In this document: positions 18,027 to 26,592 of the stretch, piece by piece | How the letters are laid out: each line of letters opens with the position of its first letter | Numbering within the stretch: position 1 is the first letter of the stretch | Source of the DNA: Herbaspirillum sp. RV1423 | GTDB lineage: Bacteria; Pseudomonadota; Gammaproteobacteria; Burkholderiales; Burkholderiaceae_D | Direction of reading: 5' to 3' | DNA length: 64,000 nt | Assembly: GCF_000577615.1 (NCBI RefSeq) | Contig: NZ_CBXX010000010.1 | Location: forward strand, 62,001 to 126,000 | Translations under genes and position numbers: made by a program | The notes under the pieces: model-generated | What the model saw: the letters and a program-made list of their open reading frames with translations, nothing else | What the model was told of the DNA's origin: nothing | Database searches by the model: none

Positions 18027-19052
18027 ATGAAATCCATCAAACAGATTCTCGCCCTCAGCGCTATCGCTCTTGCCAGCGCCGCCGCCGTGCAGACCGCATC
18101 GGCAGCATCGGTCGAACCGCAAACCCAGGGTTTCCTCGACGCCCTCGCCGCTGCCGGCGGCCCGCCGATCTACACATTGACGCCTGAACAGGCGCGCAAC
18201 CTGCTGGCCGGCGCGCAATCGGGCCAAGTCGCCAAGCCTGCCGCCGACATCGAAGACCGCGTGATTCCGGTCGGCCCCACCGGCAGCACCCGCATCCGCA
18301 TCCTGCGCCCGCAAGGCAACAAGGAAACACTGCCGGTGGTGATGTATTTCCACGGCGCCGGCTGGGTGATGGGCGATGTCAATACGCATGACCGTCTGGT
18401 GCGCCAGATCGTCGACGGCGCCAAGGCCGCGGTCGTGTTCGTCGACTATGACCGTTCGCCGGAAGCGCGTTATCCGATCGCCATCGAACAAGACTACGCA
18501 GCGACCAAATACGTCGCCGAACATGCTGCCGAATTCAACATCGACGCCAGCCGTCTGGCGATTGCCGGCGACAGTGTGGGCGGCAACATGGCGGCGGTGG
18601 TGAGCCTGCTGGCGAAGGAACGCAAAGGTCCGACGATCAACTATCAGGTGCTGTTCTATCCGGTCACCGACACCAATTTCGAAAACGGTTCGTACAACCA
18701 GTTCGCCAACGGCCCATGGCTGACCAAGGAAGCGATGAAGTGGTTCTGGAACGCCTACCTGCCGGCCGGCGCCAACCGCAAGGATCCGCATATCGCGCCG
18801 TTGAACGCGACGCTGGAACAATTGAAGGATCTGCCGCCGGCATTGGTCGTCACCGACGAGAACGACGTGCTGCGCGATGAAGGCGAAGCCTATGCCGCCA
18901 AGCTGGCCAAGGCCGGCGTGCCGGTGACGCAAGTGCGCTACCTCGGCACCATCCACGACTTCGTGATGCTCAATGCACTGGGCGATACTGCCGCCGCGAA
19001 GAGCGCCGTCGAACTGGCGACGTCCAACTTGCGCAAGGCATTCGCCAAGTAA
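18027..19052 (+). CDS. Exported alpha/beta hydrolase, hormone-sensitive-lipase family
   Basis: A 341-residue esterase-like protein. Residues 1-27 form a signal peptide (LALSAIALASAAAV, then Ala-Ser-Ala), so it is predicted periplasmic or secreted. The oxyanion-hole motif HGAGW and nucleophile elbow GDSVGG match the HSL family; the acid is likely in VVTDENDVLRDEG and the catalytic His in GTIHDF. GAAAGGAAACATC precedes the ATG. The gene is followed by a terminator and stands alone between the aldo/keto reductase and the convergent MFS gene. Confidence 0.92.
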   Translation: MKSIKQILALSAIALASAAAVQTASAASVEPQTQGFLDALAAAGGPPIYTLTPEQARNLLAGAQSGQVAKPAADIEDRVIPVGPTGSTRIRILRPQGNKETLPVVMYFHGAGWVMGDVNTHDRLVRQIVDGAKAAVVFVDYDRSPEARYPIAIEQDYAATKYVAEHAAEFNIDASRLAIAGDSVGGNMAAVVSLLAKERKGPTINYQVLFYPVTDTNFENGSYNQFANGPWLTKEAMKWFWNAYLPAGANRKDPHIAPLNATLEQLKDLPPALVVTDENDVLRDEGEAYAAKLAKAGVPVTQVRYLGTIHDFVMLNALGDTAAAKSAVELATSNLRKAFAK

Positions 19053-19077
19053 TCAGGCCGACGCGGGCAACAAAAAC

Positions 19078-19109
19078 CGCCCGCTCCCTTGATGGAGGCG
19101 GGCGTTTTT
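19078..19109 (+). terminator. Terminator of the secreted esterase gene
   Basis: CGCCCGC/GCGGGCG stem extended by a TCC/GGA pairing with one bulge, followed by five T residues. The A-run before it could let it serve the converging MFS gene as well. Confidence 0.85.
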
Positions 19110-19125
19110 GATTAGATGCGGTGCT

Positions 19126-20424
19126 TTACGCTGCAACCGCCACCGGCTTGCCATGCTGCTCACCCTTGATGCGCAACACCATGACGGCGCCGATCAGACA
19201 AGCCACGCCCATCAGTATCGACGACGCCGTGTAATCGCCAAGGTTGGCGCGCATGAAGCCCGATATCGTGGTGGCAGTGGCAGCGCCCAGTTGGTGACCG
19301 GCGACGATCCACCCGAACACGATGGGCGCCGCCAGGCGGCCGAACACATCGTTGGCCAGACGCACGGTCGGCGGCACGGTGGCGATCCAGTCGAGTCCGT
19401 AAAAGATCGCGAACACGGTCAGGCCGAAGTAGTCCAGACCGAATGCATAAGGCAGGAAGATCAGCGCAATGCCGCGCAGGCCGTAATACCAGAACAGCAG
19501 CACGCGCGGATTGAAGCGATCCGACAGCCAGCCCGACAAGGTCGTGCCGATCAGATCGAGCATGCCCATCGCCGCCAGGATGCTCGCGCCGCCGACTTCG
19601 GAAATGCCGTAGTCGTTGCACATGGCGATGAATTGCGTGCCGATGTAGCCGTTGGTGCTCATGCCGCAGACAAAGAAGCTGAAGAACAGCAGCCAGAAGT
19701 CGCGCACCTTCATCGCCTGGCGCAGCGAATCGAAGGCAATCGCCAGCGGATTGCCCGCCTTGACCTCGGCATCGGCCGGCGCATCGGCGGCCTGGCCGTA
19801 ACGGCGCAGACCGACGTCGGACGGACGCTCCGGCAAGAACAGCGCAACCAGCGGCACTGCCACGGCGGCAACGATGGCGACCAGGAACGCCACCGAACGC
19901 CAGCCGTAATGTTCGACCATTGATGCCATCAACGGCAAAAACACCATCTGGCCGGTGGCGGCGCTTGCCGTCAGCAAGCCCATCGCCAGGCCGCGGCGCA
20001 TCTCGAACCAGCGGCTGACGATGGTCGCACCCAGCGTATTGGCGGCAACGCCGGTGCCGGAGCCGACCAGCAAGCCCCATGTCATTACCATGTGCCAAGG
20101 CATTTGCATCAACGTGCTCAAGGCGGTGCCGACCGACAGCAGCACCAGCGCGCCCATCACCACCGGGCGAATGCCGAAACGTTGCATCGCTGCCGCGGCG
20201 AACGGGCCGATCAGGCCGTACAAAGCGATATTGAAGGAAATCGCCAGCGAGATGGTGGAACGATTCCAGCCGAATTCATGTTCCAGCGGCAGGATCATGA
20301 CCGACGGCGTGGCGCGGATGCCGGCCGAAGTCAGCAAGACAAGGAAGATGATAGCCACCACTATCCATGCGTAACTGAAACGGTGCGAGGTGCGCGTGGC
20401 GATGGCTTGCGTGATTTTATTCAT
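19126..20424 (-). CDS. MFS transporter (OxlT/monocarboxylate-like)
   Basis: A 432-residue major facilitator with about 12 hydrophobic helices; SYAWIVVAIIFLVLL starts helix 1 and the loop carries EFGWNRSTISLAIS, a pattern common in the oxalate/formate and monocarboxylate porter group. The substrate cannot be told. The ATG at 20424 is chosen over an earlier in-frame codon because the protein proper begins MNKITQAIATRTSHRFSY and the upstream stretch overlaps a likely operator. The MarR gene lies upstream on the same strand, and both promoters share CATTGAT half-sites. Confidence 0.9.
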   Translation of the reverse strand: MNKITQAIATRTSHRFSYAWIVVAIIFLVLLTSAGIRATPSVMILPLEHEFGWNRSTISLAISFNIALYGLIGPFAAAAMQRFGIRPVVMGALVLLSVGTALSTLMQMPWHMVMTWGLLVGSGTGVAANTLGATIVSRWFEMRRGLAMGLLTASAATGQMVFLPLMASMVEHYGWRSVAFLVAIVAAVAVPLVALFLPERPSDVGLRRYGQAADAPADAEVKAGNPLAIAFDSLRQAMKVRDFWLLFFSFFVCGMSTNGYIGTQFIAMCNDYGISEVGGASILAAMGMLDLIGTTLSGWLSDRFNPRVLLFWYYGLRGIALIFLPYAFGLDYFGLTVFAIFYGLDWIATVPPTVRLANDVFGRLAAPIVFGWIVAGHQLGAATATTISGFMRANLGDYTASSILMGVACLIGAVMVLRIKGEQHGKPVAVAA

Positions 20425-20466
20425 GACGCTCGATCGGTAATAATGGTGAAAAATGGTGAATAAAAA

Positions 20467-20493
20467 ACCATCAATGCAAGACACATTGATGGT
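20467..20493. promoter_or_regulatory. Inverted repeat before the MFS gene (candidate MarR site)
   Basis: ACCATCAATG, 7-bp spacer, CATTGATGGT: a perfect 10-bp dyad 43 bp upstream of the MFS start. It shares the half-site ATCAATG/CATTGAT with the palindrome before the marR-type gene. Confidence 0.6.
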
Positions 20494-20537
20494 GCTCATG
20501 GCGCGACGTCAAAACAAACGACCCGGACGTTGCCGGA

Positions 20538-20972
20538 TCAGGCTTCCTGCAATCTGTCGTAGGCATCGTCGATCATGCCGGACAAGGCCGCATGCATGTC
20601 CTCGCCCAGCAGGCCGTCGATTTCCAGTTGCGCCTTTACCCAATGGGGGCGAGCCGCATCAAGCTTGGCCTTGCCTGCAGGACTCAGGGCCAGCCCGAAG
20701 GAGCGCTTGTCGACATGCTCGTCCGGCGGCATATCGACGGTCGCGATCCAGCCGGCGCTCATGAGCGGCTTGATGTTGCGGCTCAGGGTGCTGCGGTCCA
20801 TGCCCATCTCCGCCGCCAGGCGGATATTGGCAATCGGACCGTGCCTGCCCACCCGGCTCAGCAGCGAGTACTGGCTGATGGTGAGTTCGTCCGGCAACAA
20901 ATGCCGGTCATAAATCGACGTGATGCGCCTCGTCAACCTGCGCAAACGGGTACAAGTGCATTGGTTAAACAT
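20538..20972 (-). CDS. MarR family transcriptional regulator
   Basis: A 144-residue winged-helix regulator. Helices and wing are recognisable in GPIANIRLAAEMGMDRSTLSRNIKPLMSAGWI and in DKRSFGLALSPAGKAKLDAA, where the wing Asp/Arg pair is conserved. Two Cys residues sit near the N-terminus (NQCTCTRLRR), which might sense oxidants or metals. It probably represses itself through the perfect 20-bp palindrome upstream and the MFS gene through the dyad at 20467-20493 (inference from shared half-sites). Confidence 0.92.
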   Translation of the reverse strand: MFNQCTCTRLRRLTRRITSIYDRHLLPDELTISQYSLLSRVGRHGPIANIRLAAEMGMDRSTLSRNIKPLMSAGWIATVDMPPDEHVDKRSFGLALSPAGKAKLDAARPHWVKAQLEIDGLLGEDMHAALSGMIDDAYDRLQEA

Positions 20973-20993
20973 AGCGGATTCTGCCTCTCACAA

Positions 20994-21013
20994 ATCAATG
21001 CATATGCATTGAT
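20994..21013. promoter_or_regulatory. Perfect 20-bp palindrome before the MarR gene
   Basis: ATCAATGCATATGCATTGAT is fully self-complementary and lies 22 bp before the MarR start codon. A second ATATGCAT follows at once, so two overlapping sites are possible. Confidence 0.7.
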
Positions 21014-21124
21014 GTATATGCATGCTAATGACCCGTCCCCTTCCTGTCAAGCCGTCTTTTTTATTCGTGGACAAAAAATGGCGCCGCAACGACGACGCCA
21101 TAGAGATAAACGGAACTGGAAGAA

Positions 21125-21724
21125 TCAGGCGCTACGCGATGCAGCCTTCTTGCGCGACGCCTTGACGGGCTTGGTCGGGGCGGAGGCGACACTTTCGGAC
21201 TGCGTCGGCGCGGCGTCATTGGCCGCCGCCTCCACCGCCCGCTGACGCGCGAAATTGATGCGCGCTTTCATGCTCTCGTTGGCCTGCGGCCCCGGCGCAA
21301 ACACGAAATCCGGCGAGGTCAGGCGTTTGCCGGTCTTGCCGTCGATCATCACCGGCTCGGCCACTTCGCCCGAGGTTGCATCGACCAGCAGCACGCTCGG
21401 GCCTTCCGGCGCAAAATGCTTGTTGCCCCAGGTGTTGAGCGCGACCAGGACGGAACGGAAATCGCGCCCCAGGTCGGTCAGGATATATTCGTAGCGCGGC
21501 GGCCGCTCGCTGTACTGGCGGCGCTCCAGCAGACCGGATTCGACCAGCGAGTTGAGGCGGCGCGTCAGCATGTTGGGTGCGATGTCCAGGCTCTTCTGGA
21601 ACTGGTCGAAACGGGTCAGCCCGTGCAGCGCGTCGCGCAGGATCAGGATGCTCCACCACTCGCCCACGCGTTCGAGCGTGCGGGCTACCGGGCATTGCAT
21701 GTTGCCAAAGCTTTTACGTTCCAT
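21125..21724 (-). CDS. HxlR family transcriptional regulator
   Basis: A 199-residue DUF24/HxlR-type winged-helix protein. The conserved N-terminal Cys lies in NMQCPVARTLERVGEWWSIL, followed by RDALHGLTRFDQFQKSLDIA and the recognition helix APNMLTRRLNSLVESGLLERR. In several HxlR proteins this Cys senses electrophiles or oxidants. The C-terminal 40 residues are Ala/Ser/Lys-rich and look disordered. ATG at 21724 has GGGAG 7 nt upstream. It is divergent from the MaoC-like gene. Confidence 0.92.
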   Translation of the reverse strand: MERKSFGNMQCPVARTLERVGEWWSILILRDALHGLTRFDQFQKSLDIAPNMLTRRLNSLVESGLLERRQYSERPPRYEYILTDLGRDFRSVLVALNTWGNKHFAPEGPSVLLVDATSGEVAEPVMIDGKTGKRLTSPDFVFAPGPQANESMKARINFARQRAVEAAANDAAPTQSESVASAPTKPVKASRKKAASRSA

Positions 21725-21744
21725 AGACAACTCCCATCAAACTG

Positions 21745-21771
21745 ACTATCATTTCCAACTAACTATCATTT
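21745..21771. promoter_or_regulatory. Direct repeat ACTATCATTT in the HxlR/MaoC intergenic region
   Basis: ACTATCATTT occurs at 21745-21754 and 21762-21771, 17 bp apart, just before the HxlR start. It is a candidate autoregulatory site for HxlR and may also control the divergent MaoC gene. Confidence 0.5.
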
Positions 21772-21849
21772 TGCAATTAACATTATAGAACAATCAGGAC
21801 CTGCTCGCACTCGCGGATTTAACGTGAACAGGCCCTTGGGAGACCTGCC

Positions 21850-22308
21850 ATGTCCGTCAACTTGCTCTATCTGGAAGACTTCGCTCCAGGCCAACAATTC
21901 AGCCATGCCTGCGATGAGCCGCTGAGCGCCGAAGCCATCAAGGAATTTGCCGCCAGCTACGACCCGCAGCCCTTCCATCTCGACGAGACCGCCGCCGCGC
22001 AAAGCTTCTTCGGTGGACTGGCCGCCAGCGGCTGGCATACCGCGGCGCTGACCATGCGCTTGCTGGTCAAGACTCTACCGATCAAGGGCGGCATCATCGG
22101 CGCCGGTTTCGAGGAATTCCGCTGGCCGCGCCCCACCCGTCCGGGCGACCGCCTGCGCGTCGAAATCGAGGTGCTGGAACTGAAGTTCTCGCAATCGAAA
22201 CCGCAGCAAGGCTTCCTCAAACATCGCGTCACCACCTACAACCAGGACAACCAGCCGGTGCTGGTCATGACCGGAAATTTACTGGTGCCGCGCCGGCCCC
22301 ACAATTGA
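21850..22308 (+). CDS. MaoC-like (R)-hydratase family protein
   Basis: A 152-residue hotdog-fold protein. The hydratase motif Y-D-x-Q-P-F-H is visible in ASYDPQPFHLDE, together with FGGLAASGWHTAALTMRL, the usual second block. Members hydrate trans-2-enoyl-CoA to (R)-3-hydroxyacyl-CoA; the acyl chain preference is unknown. It is divergent from the HxlR gene, which is its probable regulator, and its stop codon abuts the stop of the convergent EAL gene (TGATCA). Confidence 0.88.
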   Translation: MSVNLLYLEDFAPGQQFSHACDEPLSAEAIKEFAASYDPQPFHLDETAAAQSFFGGLAASGWHTAALTMRLLVKTLPIKGGIIGAGFEEFRWPRPTRPGDRLRVEIEVLELKFSQSKPQQGFLKHRVTTYNQDNQPVLVMTGNLLVPRRPHN

Positions 22309-24228
22309 TCAGTTCTCGAAAATGAACTGAGTAGCCTTGTCGGCCGGCAAGGGTCTGCCGTAGAAATATCCCTGGATTTCATCGCATCCCCAGCTACGCA
22401 ACAACTCGCGCTGGGTCACGGTTTCCACGCCTTCGGCGATCACCGACAAGCCGAGGTGATGACCGAGGTTGATGACCGCCTGCACGATTGCCGCATCCTC
22501 GCTGTTGGGACGCAAATGACGCACGAAGGACTGATCGATCTTGAGCTTGTCGATGGAAAACCGCTTGAGGTAGGCCAGCGACGAATAGCCGGTGCCGAAG
22601 TCGTCGATCGCCAGCGTCAAACCGCGCTGGCGCAAGTCTTCCAACAACTCGATGGTGCGCTCGACGTCGCGCATGACAATGCCTTCGGTGATTTCCAGTT
22701 CGATAAAAGTCGGATCGATCATGCTCTCGCCCAGCGTCGTGGTGACGCGGCGCAGGAACGATGGATGGTGGAACTGGCGCGGCGAAATATTGACCGCGAT
22801 GATGAACTTGCGCGAGGTTTCCAGGCTCCAGATCTTGGCCTGGCGACAAGCTTCGGCCAGCACCCAGTCGCCGATCGGCACGATCAAGCCGGACTCCTCC
22901 GCCAGCGGGATGAAATCGGCCGGCGGAATCAGCTCGCCGTTGCGGCGCCAGCGCACCAGCGCCTCGAAGCCGACCAGGCCATCGTCGACCAGGCCTTGTT
23001 GCGGCTGATAGTGCAGCTCCAACTCGTTGCGTTCGATCGCATGCCGCAACTGCGCCTCCAGCGCCAGACGTTCCTGCGCACGCGTGTTGAGCGCATTCGA
23101 ATACGCCACGAAACAGTCGCCGCCGGCATCGCGCGCCGCCTGCAGGGCAGCATCGGCGTTTTGCAGCAAGTGTGCCGGCTCGGCGCCGTCGCGCGGATAT
23201 TCGGCGCCGCCCATGCTCATGCTGGAAAATATCTCATGCTGGCCGAACTCGAACGGTTGGCGCATGTATTCCTGCAGGCTGGACAAGGCTTCCTGGAAGC
23301 TCGGGTGATCGCCCTCCGATTTGTACAGGATCGCCACATTGGCGCCGTCGAGGCGGAACACTTCGCCGCCGTGACGCTCGGCCGCGCGTTTGATGCGGCC
23401 GGCCATTTCCTGCATCAGGCGGTCGCCGAAGGCATGGCCGAGGCCTCCGATGACGCGCTCGAAGCGGTCGATCATGCCCAGCACCACCGTATGCGGCTGA
23501 TCGTTCATCTTCCTGAGACGGCGCTCGAACGAGCCGCGGTGCGCCAGTCCGGTCAGCGGATCGTGCGCAGCCTGGAAGGCGAGCATATTTTCCGAACGGA
23601 AGCGCGCCCACACGTGATACATCATGAACAAGGCAGTCAGCAGCATGCCGACGCTGTAAATGTGCACGAGCCGCGTGATCTCATCAACGCCGGCGTTGGC
23701 CGTGTCGCCGACTTCGTACACACTCACCTCGACGTCGCGCTTGGCCTTGTCGAGCAGATCGCGGATGGTGTTGGTCTTGACATTGAGGTCGGTCAGCAGA
23801 GTGCGCGCCTGTTCGCGATTGACGGGCGCAGTCGTCATGATTCTTTCCAGCGTCGGGCCCATCGTCAGCACCGCGTCGTAGTCGCTGCGCAACGCACCCA
23901 TCTGCACCGCCTGCGCGAGGTCGCGGCGCACCGACTCGAAATTGTCGGCCATCTCTCTCCCGGCCTGCGCTTCGAGATGATCGAAACGTTCGCGACCGAT
24001 CGAGGCGACATAGTATTTGTTGAGAGCAAGCTGGTAGCGCAGCAGCGCGCTTTCAAAGTCGGAGAGATGGCGCAGCGTTGGAATCTTTTCCTGCAACAGC
24101 GGCGTCGTCGACGCACGAATATCCTTGGCTGTGCGCGCCATGGCGAAAAACAACGCAATACCCGCGGCGATCACGACCACCAGCAAACCGTAAATCGCCC
24201 AGCGATAACGTCGGCTCACCACTTGCAT
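22309..24228 (-). CDS. Membrane EAL-domain c-di-GMP phosphodiesterase with degenerate GGDEF
   Basis: A 639-residue protein with two N-terminal membrane helices (about 9-29 and 190-208) enclosing a helical periplasmic sensor region. A GGDEF domain follows, but its signature is replaced (RLDGANVAILY, near residue 294), so it should not make c-di-GMP. The C-terminal EAL domain is intact: EALVRWR near residue 422, VNISPRQF, ELEITEG, DDFGTGYSSL, KIDQSFV and AEGVET. It should therefore hydrolyse c-di-GMP, with the dead GGDEF perhaps binding GTP as a sensor (inference). Confidence 0.93.
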   Translation of the reverse strand: MQVVSRRYRWAIYGLLVVVIAAGIALFFAMARTAKDIRASTTPLLQEKIPTLRHLSDFESALLRYQLALNKYYVASIGRERFDHLEAQAGREMADNFESVRRDLAQAVQMGALRSDYDAVLTMGPTLERIMTTAPVNREQARTLLTDLNVKTNTIRDLLDKAKRDVEVSVYEVGDTANAGVDEITRLVHIYSVGMLLTALFMMYHVWARFRSENMLAFQAAHDPLTGLAHRGSFERRLRKMNDQPHTVVLGMIDRFERVIGGLGHAFGDRLMQEMAGRIKRAAERHGGEVFRLDGANVAILYKSEGDHPSFQEALSSLQEYMRQPFEFGQHEIFSSMSMGGAEYPRDGAEPAHLLQNADAALQAARDAGGDCFVAYSNALNTRAQERLALEAQLRHAIERNELELHYQPQQGLVDDGLVGFEALVRWRRNGELIPPADFIPLAEESGLIVPIGDWVLAEACRQAKIWSLETSRKFIIAVNISPRQFHHPSFLRRVTTTLGESMIDPTFIELEITEGIVMRDVERTIELLEDLRQRGLTLAIDDFGTGYSSLAYLKRFSIDKLKIDQSFVRHLRPNSEDAAIVQAVINLGHHLGLSVIAEGVETVTQRELLRSWGCDEIQGYFYGRPLPADKATQFIFEN

Positions 24229-24575
24229 ACTTGAACCCCTGCGTAGAAACCCATCCCCGGAAACGGCACTCGTCGCGCAACAAGCCGCTGTGATGCGCGC
24301 CCTGTAACGGTTAACCTGTATTTCCCTGAGTCAGGCTTGAGTCATTATTCGGCAGGCGCCCAGCCTGCAGCATTGTTTCTTGCCCGAAGCTCGTCTGTCG
24401 GAGCGTCTTGCTATTAAAACCCGTTTCATCGATAACTTGGCGCAAAAAATTATACCGGGAATAGCGGGACTTACGGCATTTCCGGCGGTCCGACTGTGAT
24501 AAATCGGGCAATTTCCAGGAAGTTTCCGTCAGGCATCGTTGTGAGCAAAGAAATCGTGTGGCGCTTATGTGGAAT
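24229..24575. other. Intergenic region between the EAL gene and maiA
   Basis: About 347 bp. The promoter of the EAL gene should lie at its left end. A small hairpin GCAGGC-GCCCA-GCCTGC is at 24352-24368. Nothing else recognisable was found. Confidence 0.5.
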
Positions 24576-25226
24576 CTATGCAGCGTCAGGCTGCGCCGAT
24601 GGCTGGGCGAGCTGGAACGCCTTGAGGGTGTGGCAGGCCTCGTCGATCGCGGCCAGCGTGGGATACGGCGCCATGTCGACCTCGAAGCGGCGCGCATTGA
24701 AAATCTGCGGAATCAGGCAGCAATCCGCCATGGTGGGCGTGTCGCCGAAACAGAAGCGGCCACGCTGCGGGCTGGCGGCAAGCTGTCGTTCCAGCGCGGC
24801 GAAACCGAGATCGATCCAGTGCCGGATCCATTGTTGCTTGGCCTCTTCGCTCACGCCCAGTTCCTGCTTGAGCATGCGCAGCACGCGCAGGTTGTTGAGC
24901 GGATGGATGTCGCAGGCAATCGCCAGCGCAATCTCGCGCACATGGGCGCGGTCGGTCAACCCTGAAGGCAGAAGCGCCGGCGTCGGGAAACGTTCTTCGA
25001 GATACTCCAGGATCGCCAGCGATTGCGTGATGTGGCGTCCACCCTCTTCCATCACCGGCACCAGCGATTGCGGATTCAATGCGCTGAACGCCGGCGCAAA
25101 CTGCTCGCCGCCGTTATTGAGCAGATGCACCGGCACGGTGTCGTAGGACTGGCCTTTCAGATGCAACGCAATGCGCACGCGGTACGAAGCCGAACTGCGG
25201 AAATAACTGTACAGATGGATGGTCAT
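24576..25226 (-). CDS. maiA: Maleylacetoacetate isomerase
   Basis: Glutathione S-transferase of the zeta class (216 residues) that isomerises maleylacetoacetate to fumarylacetoacetate in tyrosine/homogentisate breakdown. The zeta-class motif SSASYRVRIALHLKG lies at residues 11-25 and includes the catalytic Ser region; the NPQSLVPVME and QSLAILEYLEE blocks bind glutathione. It begins 31 bp after fahA and is the last gene of the homogentisate operon. Confidence 0.95.
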   Translation of the reverse strand: MTIHLYSYFRSSASYRVRIALHLKGQSYDTVPVHLLNNGGEQFAPAFSALNPQSLVPVMEEGGRHITQSLAILEYLEERFPTPALLPSGLTDRAHVREIALAIACDIHPLNNLRVLRMLKQELGVSEEAKQQWIRHWIDLGFAALERQLAASPQRGRFCFGDTPTMADCCLIPQIFNARRFEVDMAPYPTLAAIDEACHTLKAFQLAQPSAQPDAA

Positions 25227-25257
25227 GGGCGCTGTCTCCTGGATTTTTTGAAACTTC

Positions 25258-26592
25258 TCAAATCGATCGCGCCGGCAGCACCGTGCCCGTCACCTCGCCG
25301 AAACCGATGCGCGGCAAACCGTCGCGCGCCGCCCAGCCGCGCATGACGACGGTATCGCCGTCTTCGATGAAAATGCGGGTCTCGCCGTCGGCCAGATGGA
25401 CTGGATGCTTGCCTCCCGCGGTCAGTTCCAGCAGCGAACCGGCCGAGTCCGGCGTCGGCCCCGACAAGGTGCCCGAACCCAGCAGATCCCCCGCGCGCAG
25501 GTTGCAGCCGCCGACGGTATGGTGCGCCACCAGTTGCGGCACGGTCCAGTACGCGTCGCGGAAATTGCCCAGCGACAGGCGTTGCGGCGCAATGCCGGCG
25601 GCGCGCATAGCCCTGGTTTGCAACAGCACTTCCAGTTGCACATCGAATGCGCCGCTGTCGCGCAAGTCCACCGAATCCAGATACGCCATTGGCTGCGGAT
25701 CGGCGGCGTCGCGCGTCCAGGCGGAGCGATACGGCGCCAGCGCTTCCAGCGTCACGATCCACGGCGAAATCGTCGACGCGAAATTCTTCGCCAGGAAAGG
25801 ACCCAGCGGCTGGTATTCCCAGGCCTGCACGTCGCGCGCCGACCAGTCGTTCAGCAGGCACAGGCCGAACACATGCGACTCGGCCTGACCGATGGCGATC
25901 GCATCGCCGAGCGCATTGCCCTTGCCCATGAACACGCCGACTTCCATCTCGTAATCGAGGCGTTTGCAAGGACCGAACACCGGCGTGTCGGACGTCGGCG
26001 CCTTGGTCTGGCCGAGCGGACGGCGGAACTGCTGGCCCGACACCGCAATCGAGGACGAGCGGCCGTGATAGCCGATCGGCAGCCATTTGTAATTGGGCAG
26101 CAGCGGGCTGTCGGGACGGAACAGCTTGCCCACCGCCGTGGCGTGATGGATCGACGTGTAGAAATCGGTGTAATCGCCGATCTGCGCCGGCAAAGCGTGC
26201 TCGGCCTCGGCTTGCGGGACCAGGCAGGACTCCAGTTGCGACTGATGCACCGCCTCCTCGCGCAGCAAGGTCGACAACGCCAGGCGCAGGGCCGACCAGG
26301 ATGCCGCGTCAAGCTCCATCAGCGGATTCAGATTGCTGCCCGAGGTTGCCGCCACGATGGCCTTGTGCGTGATTTCGCCAAAGCCGCCGAATGCGCCGCT
26401 CTCGAATGCCGCACGCAAGTCGAGGATCTGGTCGCCGATCGCCACGCCGGCGCGAAAATCCTCATCGTCGCCCTTGCGGCGGAATATACCGTACGGCAAA
26501 TTTTGCACGGGAAATCCGCAACCGTCGCGATTGGCCGAGGCGACCCAGCTCTGCAGCGCGGGATCGTGGGTTTCGTTCAAGGAAATGCTCAT
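25258..26592 (-). CDS. fahA: Fumarylacetoacetase
   Basis: Final enzyme of homogentisate breakdown; it splits fumarylacetoacetate to fumarate and acetoacetate. The 444-residue product starts [16 protein letters not shown] after GGAG at 6 nt. Metal and catalytic blocks of the family are present: [54 protein letters not shown] and [10 protein letters not shown]. Its ATG overlaps the hmgA stop codon as ATGA, so translation is coupled. The frame extends far upstream through hmgA, but that part is out-of-frame shadow of the dioxygenase. Confidence 0.96.
   Translation of the reverse strand: MSISLNETHDPALQSWVASANRDGCGFPVQNLPYGIFRRKGDDEDFRAGVAIGDQILDLRAAFESGAFGGFGEITHKAIVAATSGSNLNPLMELDAASWSALRLALSTLLREEAVHQSQLESCLVPQAEAEHALPAQIGDYTDFYTSIHHATAVGKLFRPDSPLLPNYKWLPIGYHGRSSSIAVSGQQFRRPLGQTKAPTSDTPVFGPCKRLDYEMEVGVFMGKGNALGDAIAIGQAESHVFGLCLLNDWSARDVQAWEYQPLGPFLAKNFASTISPWIVTLEALAPYRSAWTRDAADPQPMAYLDSVDLRDSGAFDVQLEVLLQTRAMRAAGIAPQRLSLGNFRDAYWTVPQLVAHHTVGGCNLRAGDLLGSGTLSGPTPDSAGSLLELTAGGKHPVHLADGETRIFIEDGDTVVMRGWAARDGLPRIGFGEVTGTVLPARSI

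Noticed and set aside
22456-24234. 592-codon frame on the plus strand opposite the EAL gene
   Set aside because: It is the shadow of a GC-rich coding sequence: Arg/His/Gln/Ala-rich with no domain, while the minus strand has complete EAL motifs.
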